The notes beneath the pieces were generated by a model. That model had not been told where the DNA came from, searched no databases, and was given only the letters and a program-made list of their open reading frames with translations. The translations under genes were made by a program, and so were the position numbers. DNA of 64,000 nt from Dichotomocladium elegans (lineage: Eukaryota > Mucoromycota > Mucoromycetes > Mucorales > Lichtheimiaceae): NCBI GenBank assembly GCA_025716815.1, contig JAIXMN010000012.1, positions 186,001 through 250,000 on the forward strand. Reading direction: 5' to 3'. Below are positions 38,156 to 48,835 of the stretch, piece by piece; the stretch's first letter is position 1; each line of letters opens with the position of its first letter.

Positions 38156-38397
38156 ATTTTTACAGGAATAATAGGCTATTTTTATCAAATTAGCGATATG
38201 TTATACTAGATTTTAATGGGGCTGTGTCTTCGAAAAAAAGGCATCAGCTCTCCCACTTTTCTATCCAGTCATTCGTCCCATACAATAAGACTTGTTACAT
38301 TCATAGTTTATTTTGCCCTCACGAAACTGTTCGACCCTTTGATGGAGACGGGCGGAGGCAAAGGCTAGAGAGAAAAAAAATACATAATATATCTTCA

Positions 38398-38426
38398 GCG
38401 AGGGAGGGAGGGAGGGAGGGAGGGAC
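38398..38426 (+). repeat. (GGGA)n tract with G-quadruplex pattern
   Basis: Seven consecutive gggag/ggga units give seven G-triplets separated by single A residues, which matches the classic intramolecular G-quadruplex pattern. It lies in the convergent gap between paralogs B and C. Confidence 0.8.
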
Positions 38427-38642
38427 AAACTTCTTGCGATTGGGAGATTTAAAAAATTAGCTTATTGATATTAGCACAAAAAACCCATACGCACCTTGCA
38501 AAGCACACCGTTTGATATCGTAATTATACATTTATCAACTGTAACAGGGGGAGAAACCTTGGGACGATACCGTGCTTGGGCCCACATCCGTATTGTATTA
38601 TACTATATTGACCGCCAGATTCAAGTGGACTTTTTGTATGCT

Positions 38643-40208
38643 TTATATATCGCTCGACAAAGGCTTCTGAGCAATAACGCGCGTCCATGGCATCGTCCAT
38701 TTGTGAATTTTTTTCTCCTCCCCAAGATCAAAAGAAAATTTTTCAAAAACAGCAGGATCTTCGAATTTCGGGTGCATCTTGATGAACATGGGTTTCAGTG
38801 ACTGAATTCCCTCCTTCAGATCGTCCCTACATGTCGATAGAAATACATATACATACGGACGATAATAAGCACTTTTTTGTGCTCAAACAATGGCATATTC
38901 ACCAATAGACATTTACCAGAAGAGGTCACCTACTTTACCGCCATGATTCACTGGCACGTCAACGACCCGCGGCTGGATGTTGATGAAGCCAGCATCAGAC
39001 AGCAGCCTGGGAAGGTTGGTTCCGAGATCTATATCCAGACCTGCCGATGTGAGCATCTTGAGACCTGTTTATTTTTTTGGTAGTCACTTTGTTAGATGTT
39101 TTTATCGTATATTCCCACTTTATACGCTGGACTCTTACTCAGATCAGACGCTAGCTGATGACAGGGACCTGGATTCTCCATTTTGAGGTACGAAAACTAG
39201 GCAAAGATTTTATAGGTTTTGTTTTTGATAGAAACATAACAATATCTTTTACCTCCGTAAGTTCGATCCATCCTCCAGGCTTTAATATGAGCTTTAAGTT
39301 TCGGAGTACCTTAGATAGACCGCATGAACATGTCAATAAATAATCAACTTACTGGCCATTGGGCGGTTCAAGGGTATCCAAACCTTATCCACCCCCTATC
39401 CACGCACGCATATATATGCTATGTTACCTTGGGCCAGTCAACTTGTTTAATGCCGAGAGTAACAAGGCGTTGGTGTATAAATCCAAAGTAGTTTTCTTCG
39501 AATGGAAAGTCATCTACAATGTTATGGAGTAGGAACTCGCAGTTTCCGGGTTTGATCTGGTTGGGGAACCGGGAAGAAATGTCGATTCCATAGAACGTTG
39601 AACAGGGAAATACATTTGCCATTTCAAGTGTCCATGTTGCAGGACCTACACAGAGAAAGCCGTGAATAGAAAAGAGTTTTTTTTTCTTCGCCGGTTAATG
39701 ACGGCTCCACTTGTATACGACTGGACATATCCGAAAAAGAAAAGATGATACGCACCGCATCCAGAATCCAGAACATTGATACCCTCTTCTAAGGCTTTCT
39801 GAATAGGGGCATCGAAATTGGAGCCAAACACCAGCTTGATAGCCCAGTGTTGCAGATGAATACGATCGTCCTCTGTGTACATCATTCATACCGGTATCAA
39901 AAAAGAATGGACTGGCGGGATATACGTATCGGCGTAACTAACTGACCTTCCTCATCGTTGGGCAGTATGTAAGCGATGTTCTCATCATTATGATACCGCC
40001 GGCCGCCGTCGTATCGATGCTGAGCTGTACTCGAAGATGACGAGATATTGCTGTGTCCTGCGCCAGAAAAAGATACAACGGCAGTATCGCTCATAGTTGA
40101 TACTTTTTTCAATGTAAAACGTGATGTCTTCGTAGTGAAATGCTCGCTGTCATTCTTGTTATTACGAGGCCGCTTGTTTAAAAACCGAAAAAAACCAAAA
40201 ATACTCAT
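38643..40208 (-). CDS. SAM-dependent methyltransferase, paralog C
   Basis: Exons, in transcript order: 39947-40208, 39756-39872, 39428-39645, 39253-39309, 39139-39196, 38917-39064 and 38643-38826 (347 aa). The same fold and motifs are present: NVLDSGCG, FYGIDISSRFP, CEFLLHNI, FIHQRLVTLGI, LKPGGWIELTE and WTMPWTRVIAQKP. Like A, it has a leader (MSIFGFFRFLNKRPRNN) with basic residues and a poly-Ser stretch before GGRRYHNDENIAYILP. Exon 1 differs from A by only three nucleotides in length and exons 2-7 are equal in size. By these traits A and C look like the closest pair. B and C are convergent. Confidence 0.88.
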
Positions 40209-43200
40209 TTGAATGCAAAAAAAAAAAAACAAAGAAACCAACCGGGTACAAAAAATAATTCAGTAGTCAATTTATAATGTGTTGGGCCGGGGGGTAGTCG
40301 GTTTAGGGGCTCGACTAGTTCCACAGGCACATGTGGTTTGTGCGGGCGCCCCTCTTTGAAAGAATAACAGCAATATACTGAGCTAAAAATGTTGCTGTTG
40401 TGGGACCCGGTCAACCTACCACGAATGGTAAGATGTGAGACAGATCAGCATTTGTTCCCATTGGTAAGTATGTGATAAAATGAGAAGTGCCCGCCCTTTC
40501 CAGAAACCCCGCTATTCCACGTTTTTGGATGGGGTTGCCTAAAAAAAGTAGGATGAGGGCGGGGATCTGCAGACAGTTGAACCCGACTTTTCCTTGCGCC
40601 AACTGCGAGAACTGGAAGATTGCTGTATCTTAAAAAGTGGTATATCAATCATCCAGCAATATGCCCTCTGAGTCTGCAGACTCACACACAGATCATGATA
40701 AATTTGGTCAAAAGGGGGATGTGATGTTAGATGCTGTTAGGACGATGTGCTCTGCTGCAACCTCCTCTATCCACAGCAAAGATAACTATAGTTGTCGAGG
40801 TTTAACGCTAATAATGGGCATTACAGAGGGGTGACCATGCCCAATACAGCAGGTACTACAATGGGTGACGCTTAAAGTCTTGTGTATATTGTGATGTGTA
40901 TTTGCGGGCTGAGAGTATTGCTTTTCATATAAAGATGTACTAGATTCAAACACTTTAATACATTGAAATGGTCAGGACGTATCCTAGGTACAATGAGGCT
41001 GTGCAACGTCTTACTGAATGCTTGAATTAGTTCTGCAGGTTGCACACCTAACTTTCTTTCCCCGTATCCTTTGAACAATTGATATTTATACGAGTCAACC
41101 GCCGTTTTCTTGCTTCGATCGGTTCTTCTGTTGATATTATTGATGTTCTTCTCTTTCAAAACAGCAATTATGTATAGTCGCTCACGTGTATGTTATACAT
41201 ATAATGACTGTTGATGGGCAATACAGTCGCTGCATATATTTGATAATACCATTTTCGATGCTACGGAAAGGAATTGAAAAGGGTATGAAACAGATGAGAG
41301 CCGTATAAACCAAATAAAATATTGATTAGAAAACGGTCGTTTTTCACGGTAGAGCAACGCTTATGTTTTATCTAATGCCTGGACCCGGTCACAATGCTTA
41401 TGTCAAGATGGAGTGCGAAGACGACTTGATATAATTTTCGACCCGTCTTGCATGTAGCCTTGCAAATCATGCAACACTGGCGGACTGAAATGGAAAATAT
41501 GGAGGAAATAACAGTTTTCTTTTGTGGCATTGCTGACAGATCCTGCTCGAAAAAGATAAATTCGGGCATTAGCCTGAGGCTTTCTGCTTGGGCGTATGGA
41601 ACCTGGTTTTATGAGCAAATAAACTCATCATAAGCGTAATGATTACCCTATATTCCTTTACGAATCGATCTTCGGCCTTCGTAATATTAGCATGAACTGT
41701 CTTTGTATGTAGAGAAAGCGATAGCAACGATAGTGGACGAGTTTGTACAGCCTTGATTCATATTTGCCGTAGATCTGTAATAACCCAACAGAAGCAAAGA
41801 AACTGCTTCATCTCGTCCCACTTAGAAGACGCTATTTAGATCAACCACCTATTCCCCGCAATAGGATTGATAACATGTGGGTTAGCTTCAGATAAAATCA
41901 ATAGATGTCTATGGCGGTAATCGAACTAAGCTAAAAGAAATGGATGCTGTAAACATGAAGAGTTGATATGCAAAATGGCTCTGCTTCTTCCCATCGAATT
42001 ATAAGAATGCATCCTCGCCACGGAATAAGTGTTTTGTGCTAGACTAGCATTTATTATCAGCACAAGGCTCGTTAATATGAACAGCCCCGAAATAGCTGGC
42101 AATCGCAAACGCCGATGCTCCAAAGAATTCACCTCATGAGAAAAAGAACGCATTGCTTCTTCGGTGTCCAAACTTTTTCTCGGGTACTGGAGCAATGCCG
42201 ACATCATTCGATATTTGTCCCTCTATCTTCATGGCATCGAGCCGCTATTACGTACGTATATTGCATTTCCATCATCTCCAAGCAGACATATCACAGTTGC
42301 CGCGTCGGGCTCTGTTGATTGATTGATAGCACTCAGGTTTTCCACAGCTCGACTCTCTATGAGAAAATCTATTGTTGCTGCTGTAGTTGAGAATTGATAC
42401 CCATATAGACCATTATTTCTATGCATGCCTCTGGAGCCGCGTATTTTCTGTTTTAAGAGCGTTGTCCGAATCCAATGCGGCGATTGAAGACTAGGCGGGA
42501 TTAGGGAACCGAAGACCGCAGGAGATGATATGTTTTATTTGTTGGATACAATAGTACGTACCTCCTAGTAAAAAAGAGATGACTTGCTCCAGTTGTAAAA
42601 AGATTTATCATCTGCTACATCGCCTTAATTTCACTCAACTGGGGGTGATTCGAGTAAGTTGGTTTTTTTCTGTGGGCTAACCGCGTATGAACACTATAGC
42701 GTCAAGTCCTCTATATTGAAGTCTGATGACCACTGTGGTTTGTAGATTAACTAATTCCATCAGTTCTCGAGATCCAAAAGATACCCAACTTTTTGGCAGG
42801 TGGATGCGGTTTGATTTGATTTCCTGACGCAGGGCCTAGTTCTTTATGTGTTTCCTTTCCTTTTCCTTTCTGTTTACCGGAGAATTGTCGCTTCTGTCTA
42901 TCTGTGTTTTGCCCCAACTTCTGGAAATTGTTTTGTCACTAATTCCTTTGACCTGCGTGGTTGTCGTTATGATTACACACCCCGGAACGCTTGGGGTTGA
43001 TTCGAATGGCATATTACATGCTCTATAGGTCACAATATTCCTCACCTCAGAAAATAAACCGACCCACTGGAGGAAGCTTATCACGTTTGGTTCGCCAACT
43101 TGTAGTACAATTTTTACCCGACCTTCAATCTTGGAAATTCAAAAATGATTATCTTTCATCAAATTTTTATCGAACAGTCGCATGGTCTTTGTAAGTTCAT

Positions 43201-44856
43201 GTCGTATGCTTTAAATATCGGCGGTCGCGAAAAAACTGAAAATATCTGTACTTTGGATCAAATAGGTAAAACCAATAAAGGGTTCTAGTCAACTTCCACA
43301 TCAATTTGGGGATGCGTTCCACACTCCGTGGCATCAGCGTTGGTTGTGACAGTTTAAATGACGTTTAATTAGTGTTTAGTTACTCGTCGTATCTTCGATG
43401 TGATCCAGTTGTTGTGCTGTATCTTTTTTGGGGGGGTGGTAGTTTTGTTTCCCGGTATATGATGCATAGCATACCAAAGTCCGCTATCATCCGTCGTATG
43501 AATCTCATATTCCCCAATGTTTTACGACGCAGAACGCTCATAGATATAAATACGTGATGTACATTAAATGGAATATATCTTCATTATGTAAGAACAGGAT
43601 GCACTCTAGAAAATTTATGATATTTGTGGGACTCCTGCTCAGTTTTGGGAGGTATACGCAAATGGGCATGATGTAGCTAATTAAAAATTGAATTGCAGTC
43701 AACGACCCCGACGACCAACGTACCTGGGAGTCGAATTCTACTGGAAAAAAACAGATCACCAATAAAGCAAATAGCGAAAGATGTATTATGTCTGTGCATG
43801 GAGGATACTGAATAGATTGGTTCATCGCAACGCATGCAGCTTGCGTATAGCCAAATTGCTTGTCAATCTGGATAAAGCTGAACAAATAAAAAAGTTCCAC
43901 GGGCCCACTGATTTAACCTTTTTATCTATCTTCAGCTGTGGATCAGGCAGTACCTTATTATATAAATGGCAATGCACAAGAAGAGGATCATATAAAGATA
44001 CCCGTTGACAGTTTCGCAATGGACTGCTCATAGACTTGGGTATTAGCGCTGTTAATGATGATTAAATTCTTACCAAGAAAGGAAGGTCTGACTGCAGCTA
44101 TGTGAGGTTTTGCTTGCCACAATTTGGTAATAACAGCCCTTCACGGCACAGACTAGGCTTCGTCGCTTTAATCCATGTGACCCATTGAAGGTCGGAGGAT
44201 ACATAGCGTTTGATGTATGGTTCGATACCGAATACACAGAACATGCTGCAAGCGAGAAATAACTATGCAACATATTAAAGTAACTGCATGGACCAAAGTT
44301 ATGCAGCTGTTAAACCCATTGAGCTGTGATTTCGTCTGAGAAAAAGCTGCACACACCTGATCCAATGTGCTCCGCCCTATCCTCAAAAGACAATTTGGAT
44401 TTGTATTTAGCCTTCCTTTTTTTTCACGGCTGCTGCAGCGTAACGCGGGGTATTCTGCATAAACGCGAATGGAGAAAATATTGTTAGGGAAGGGGTATCT
44501 GATAGCATTGAACGCCAGAAAGGGCGGAAGTACCTGTTATCACTATAGGTAAGAAGTATTATGAATGAGCAGAGCGAAACCATGGCGCCTTAGTATCGAT
44601 GGAAGGAAACCATGAGAGAAAGTTTACATTTTGGGCCCAAATGACGCAAATAAGGAAAATAAAAAAATAATCCTTTATACTAAAGCGTTTCTCTCTCTTC
44701 TCTCTCTTTCCTCTCTTCTCTCTCTCATAGTTATTCAGAAAGATATACGTCTTTTCCTTTCTCTCTTCTCTCTCATTCTCCTTTCGCCCGCCCTTTTTCG
44801 TTTTTACCCTCACCTTTCTTTGATACATAAATATAACCTATTATCCTATTTCCTTC
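40209..44856. other. Large gene-poor stretch
   Basis: About 4.6 kb has only short frames without motifs (for example 40637-40834, 41926-42207, 43538-43900). I found no transposase, RNA gene or long repeat. The last ~160 bases before DMA1 (44690-44800) form a strong pyrimidine tract, probably the DMA1 promoter or leader. Confidence 0.4.
44690..44800 (+). promoter_or_regulatory. CT-rich tract upstream of DMA1
   Basis: A run dominated by tctctctctttcctctcttc-like sequence ends about 55 nt before the DMA1 ATG. Pyrimidine tracts are common near fungal transcription start sites. The role is inferred from position. Confidence 0.5.
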
Positions 44857-46084
44857 ATGCTCACAGCAGCCTTATCGAGCACTTCACCCCCATCTACAAC
44901 TACAGGCAATTCACTTTCCCATCAACCCCCAAGCGGTCCATCCGGGAACTCACCTGTTCATATTCGCATTGTACCACACTTGGAATCATCTCGATCGCTC
45001 GTTTTTGATGTTATTGAACGTGATCTACGAGATGGGGTAATGCTCAAGATCGGCCGCTTTTCCGATCGGTTTTTACCGCCAAACAGGATCACTTTCAGAA
45101 GCAAAGTAGTCAGTCGGGGGCACGCAGAACTATGGATTGAAAACGCCAAGGTCTGTTTAATAAAACCTAGATTGGCAAAGCGAAACATATATACTCACAT
45201 AAGCGATATCAAGATCTACATTCGTGATACAGGATCATCCTCAGGCACGTTTTTAAACCATGTCCGGCTGAGTGCACCTGGTCAGCAGTCGAAGCCATGC
45301 GAGCTTCGAGACGGAGATGTCGTCCAACTCGGCATGGATTACAAGGGCGGACATGAAGGTAACCATTCAATCTCAATATATTCAAATACTTTCTGCGACA
45401 TGAATATTACAGATATTAGATAGCTGTGTGGATGGACCTGTCTAAAAAGCAATCCACTCACTCCATCTTTTTGATCGTTCAGACATTTACCGAGCCGTAA
45501 AAATGCGTTTCGAGTTTAATAGAAATCAGCAACAAACAAACAATTACAGGTAAAATGATAGTTCGTGAAGCTACAGCTTGCAGTGATACTTAGGTTTATC
45601 ATGCGCATTGAATAGCATTAACACCTTCCAGTCCCTGCGCAACCTCATAACCCCTCCGAACAATATCAGTATCCTTGACACAGCCATGGCAGCGGGAGCC
45701 GGAACCGGGTCTTCCCCAGAAAACGCCCGCATTGAGGATTGCTGCATTTGTCTTTACGCAATAGCACCGTTCCAAGCTCTTTTTGTCGCGCCCTGCTCCC
45801 ACACCTTCCATTTTAAATGCTGTCGCCCTCTTCTACAAAACTTTCCCGGTTTTCAATGCCCTATATGCAGGAGTTACGCTAATCTCGATGCTAGTGTTGC
45901 CATCGAGGCAAGTGAGGTATGTGTTATCATGGCATCATTAATTGGTTACAGTGCCCGAATCTCAGACCGGACTTCCCTTTCCCAACAGGTCCTAGAAATG
46001 TTGAAATCGAATGAAGAAGCCAAGGTCACTGACTTAGAAAAAGAAGTTCCACTTGCCACACCCGTGTCATCATCTTTGCCTTAG
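44857..46084 (+). CDS. DMA1: FHA-RING E3 ubiquitin ligase, Dma1/Chfr-like
   Basis: Dma1-type proteins are ubiquitin ligases of the spindle-position and septation checkpoint; the FHA domain binds phosphothreonine and the RING recruits E2. Exons: 44857-45150, 45214-45358, 45483-45549, 45616-45916 and 45989-46084 (300 aa). The FHA domain covers about residues 40-165, with LKIGRFSDR, SKVVSRGHAELW and DTGSSSGTFLN. The C3HC4 RING begins CCICLYAIAPFQ, has PCSHTFHFKC and ends CPICRSYANL (about residues 220-270). A short acidic C-terminus follows. The first intron (63 nt) is a multiple of three without a stop, so its retention would insert 21 residues inside the FHA fold. It is convergent with RPL32. 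Confidence 0.93.
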
Positions 46085-46390
46085 CATTCTTATCTCTCTA
46101 TCCGTAGCCTCCCTTCACCGTTTTATCACCTTTGCTTTCCCCCCAACTTCGGTTTCCCATATTAAATATATACCATGTCTCGTCATTGGACAGTATCTTC
46201 AACTGGTCTCACAAAAGTTCTCGCGCAATCGTCGTAACGACGAGTGACCCCTTTGGAGGGGAGGGGCTATTGTTTACGTTCAGCTGGTGAATCCACAGAC
46301 AGTTACTGACTTTGTTGCTGGAAAAATAAATAGCTGCAGTCATGATGAAATGAGACAACATAAAAGGGCGACACGACGTGGTCATAATAT

Positions 46391-46961
46391 TTATTCCTGC
46401 GATCTGAGGCGAGCACCGGCGTTGATAACCTTGACATTCAGCTGAGCAGCGCGCTCGAGGATCTCAACGCGCTTCTTGGCGGAGACATTGTGAGCGACCT
46501 CAGCAGCATAGGTACGGTTGTGCATCAAAAGCAACTCGAGCTCCTTGACGTTGCTGACAGTGAACTTCAAGAAACCGTTGGGCAGCAAGTGACGGGTCTT
46601 CTTGGCAGATCCGTAACCAATCTTGGGCATAGGAGCCTGGCCCTTGAAGCGGCGACGGATGGGGCTGTCAATACCCTTGGGCTTTCTCCACGAAGCCTAT
46701 AAATTACAGTGCGAAATCGTGCGCATGATGAATATGTCTACTTTTTTTTCCCTCCCCTCCCTTTTTGTATCCATCTGGGTCGCCGGGCTGAACGAAATAA
46801 AAAAAAATAGAGAGAAAGAGAGCGCCGGGTTCCCATCAGGAGGCAAAAAAAATTGCGAATGGAAGACTTACGTCGACACGCTTGAAGCGGTCAGACTGGT
46901 GGCGCTTGAAAGTAGCGGTGCGCTTCTTGACGATCGTGTGCTTGACGGCAGGTGTCACCAT
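46391..46961 (-). CDS. RPL32: 60S ribosomal protein L32 (eL32)
   Basis: This is a component of the large cytosolic ribosomal subunit. Two exons, 46872-46961 and 46391-46696, give 131 aa, the usual length. The N-terminus, with [20 protein letters not shown], the centre with [18 protein letters not shown], and the [18 protein letters not shown] segment are typical of eL32. The 175-nt intron separates residue Asp30 from the rest and holds an AT-rich stretch with an A-run. Strong expression is expected. Confidence 0.97.
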
Positions 46962-47729
46962 TTTAATTAGCTATGGATGAATGTAAATGAGCTAGGGGTA
47001 TATGACAGATGGATGGAGGGGATGGATGGATGGATATGGATGATGATTCTTACGGTAGGTGGGATGGAAGAGGGAGTTCCGTCGTTGCTGTGGTTTCTCA
47101 ATTTACCGCATGTGGCGGGCCCGCACAGGGGGGGGGTGCGCGAGCGCCGTGTGCCTGTTGCTCCAGCTTATGCTATGTTTTAATGCGGACTTCTACTTTA
47201 TTTTTTGACTGGCGGAGGGAGATTGGAAATGAAAGAATTCTGATCCAGCAGGAAGGGATGTTGGAAACCGGGACAAGGTCTTCCCTCACCTTGGTGGACC
47301 AATCTCTAGGCTTTTGGGTACCTTTATAATGAGGGGAGGAGGTTCCAACTGCGTCCCTGATGAGATGTCTCCCTTAGTCAAGCCACTTGCTCCCATACAT
47401 GAAACATACACCGTTTTCCAAAATTGAAGTTCATGTCCTAGCAGTAAATTTTTAGTCGAGGTGACAAAAGCAAGTATCGCATACACACCGAAGATGTCGC
47501 ACAAAAAAGTTTCCATCTTTAACAAACATTAGTCGGCTTTTGTCTTTTCTGCAATACCCATTTTGCATTCTCAAATGAGAAATCTGCTTTTTTAAGACGA
47601 TGAGCAAGGCCATGTTGTTCATGAGCATGGCCGCCCTGAACCTATGGGACCATGTCCGTGATGAAGAAATGTGCCCTCTTCAACTGTTATTCTCACACAG
47701 AATATCTGCGTAGTCTAACTTTCAGGGAT
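46962..47729. other. RPL32 promoter side and gene-free stretch
   Basis: Near 47005-47045 there are repeated ggatg/gatgg units. A GC-rich patch with a run of g lies at 47129-47137. Frames at 47009-47329 and 47286-47525 show no motif. This probably includes the RPL32 promoter. Confidence 0.4.
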
Positions 47730-48835
47730 AACTCTAACCTTGTTGCTACGCATATCCTCAACCGAAGGAATATGTACAGGCATTCAGGTGAAAGAAGCAG
47801 ACTTCAAGCGCGGATACATAATGTACACTGAGAAAGATAAGATCAGATTTGTCAAACCGATGTTTGAGAAGATCTTGAGTGCATCAGCTGCTGGAAAACA
47901 GCGAGGAGTCCATGTTCGGTCAGCTCAGCGATGGGCATCACAGTACGAAAAGGACCCTGACAGCATTTTTAAAAAACGTAGAGACAGAAGTCATCCACGT
48001 ATTCTCAACGAACATAAAAGTATTATTTTAGAATGAGTTGGTGAGAATCCGTCAACTGTCCTAGAGCAACTAATGGTGCGATTACTCCAGAGATTTGATG
48101 GCCTTGAAGTATCGAAAACGACGCTCCGTCGATTTATGGCAAATGAAAGCAATTTGTCGTTAAAGGAGGTTTGGTTTCAACCTGTAGACAGGAACAGTGA
48201 TGCAAAGATCCAAAGGCTCCTTGACTGGGTGCGCTGATGGGACATGACTGATATTGACTTTAGAACAAAATATGTTTCCTTGACGAGGCTGGATTCCATT
48301 TTAATATAAAACACAACATGGCATGGTCCAAGAAAGGGACCGCTGCGGTGGTTCCAGAGCCAGACACAAGATCGAATACAGCTACAATCTTGGGAGCAAC
48401 TTCGGCATGAAGTATCATTAAATATAGCTTGATATTTCCCCCAACCACTAACCAAAAAAAAAAAGAGTGGGAGAGTCCATAGCTTCAAGTAAAGGAACCG
48501 TAACTGGATATTATATCAGGTTTCTTAAGGCTACCATGGATGAAATAGATAAGTATCATCATATGAAGGGCCATTATTTGGTTATGGATAGTGCACCTAT
48601 TCAGAAGCCTGAGGATACCGATGTGTTTATCTTTCCATCATAATCGCCAGACCTCAATCCTATTGAGCAGTTTTGGTTGCTTGTTAAGAGCAAGTAAAAC
48701 GCAGTAGGTTCTTGGAAAGCGAGGCGCTGATGCCACGAATCATTGAAGCATCGAATAGCTTAAGGCTACGTGATTTTGAAGGGTTCGTTTCTCATTCTTA
48801 CAGATGTTTATCCAACTGTCGTAACGGAGAACAAC
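47730..48835 (+). mobile_element. Decayed Tc1/mariner-like transposon, most complete copy (copy 3)
   Basis: A transposase gene is readable end to end with breaks. From 47815 there is an N-terminal helix-turn-helix region (RSAQRWASQYEKDP and KKRRDRSHPRIL), then a TGA at 48034. The linker with TTLRRFMANE follows. The DDE core lies near 48290-48700, with a GPRKGP segment, the VMDSAPIQK-like second Asp region (Asn changed to Ser, and frame or stop changes), and the DLNPIEQFW Glu region. Several stops and shifts make it non-functional. The DDE half matches copy 2 at 18640-19235, and the start matches copy 1 at 2855. I could not define terminal inverted repeats by eye. Confidence 0.82.

Noticed and set aside
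38398..38426. Telomere-like repeat
   Set aside because: The unit is GGGA, not TTAGGG, and it is internal; a simple repeat is a better reading.
44210..44235. T-loop-like ggttcgatacc
   Set aside because: It resembles a tRNA T-arm, but the flanking bases do not form the stem and no D or anticodon arm fits.
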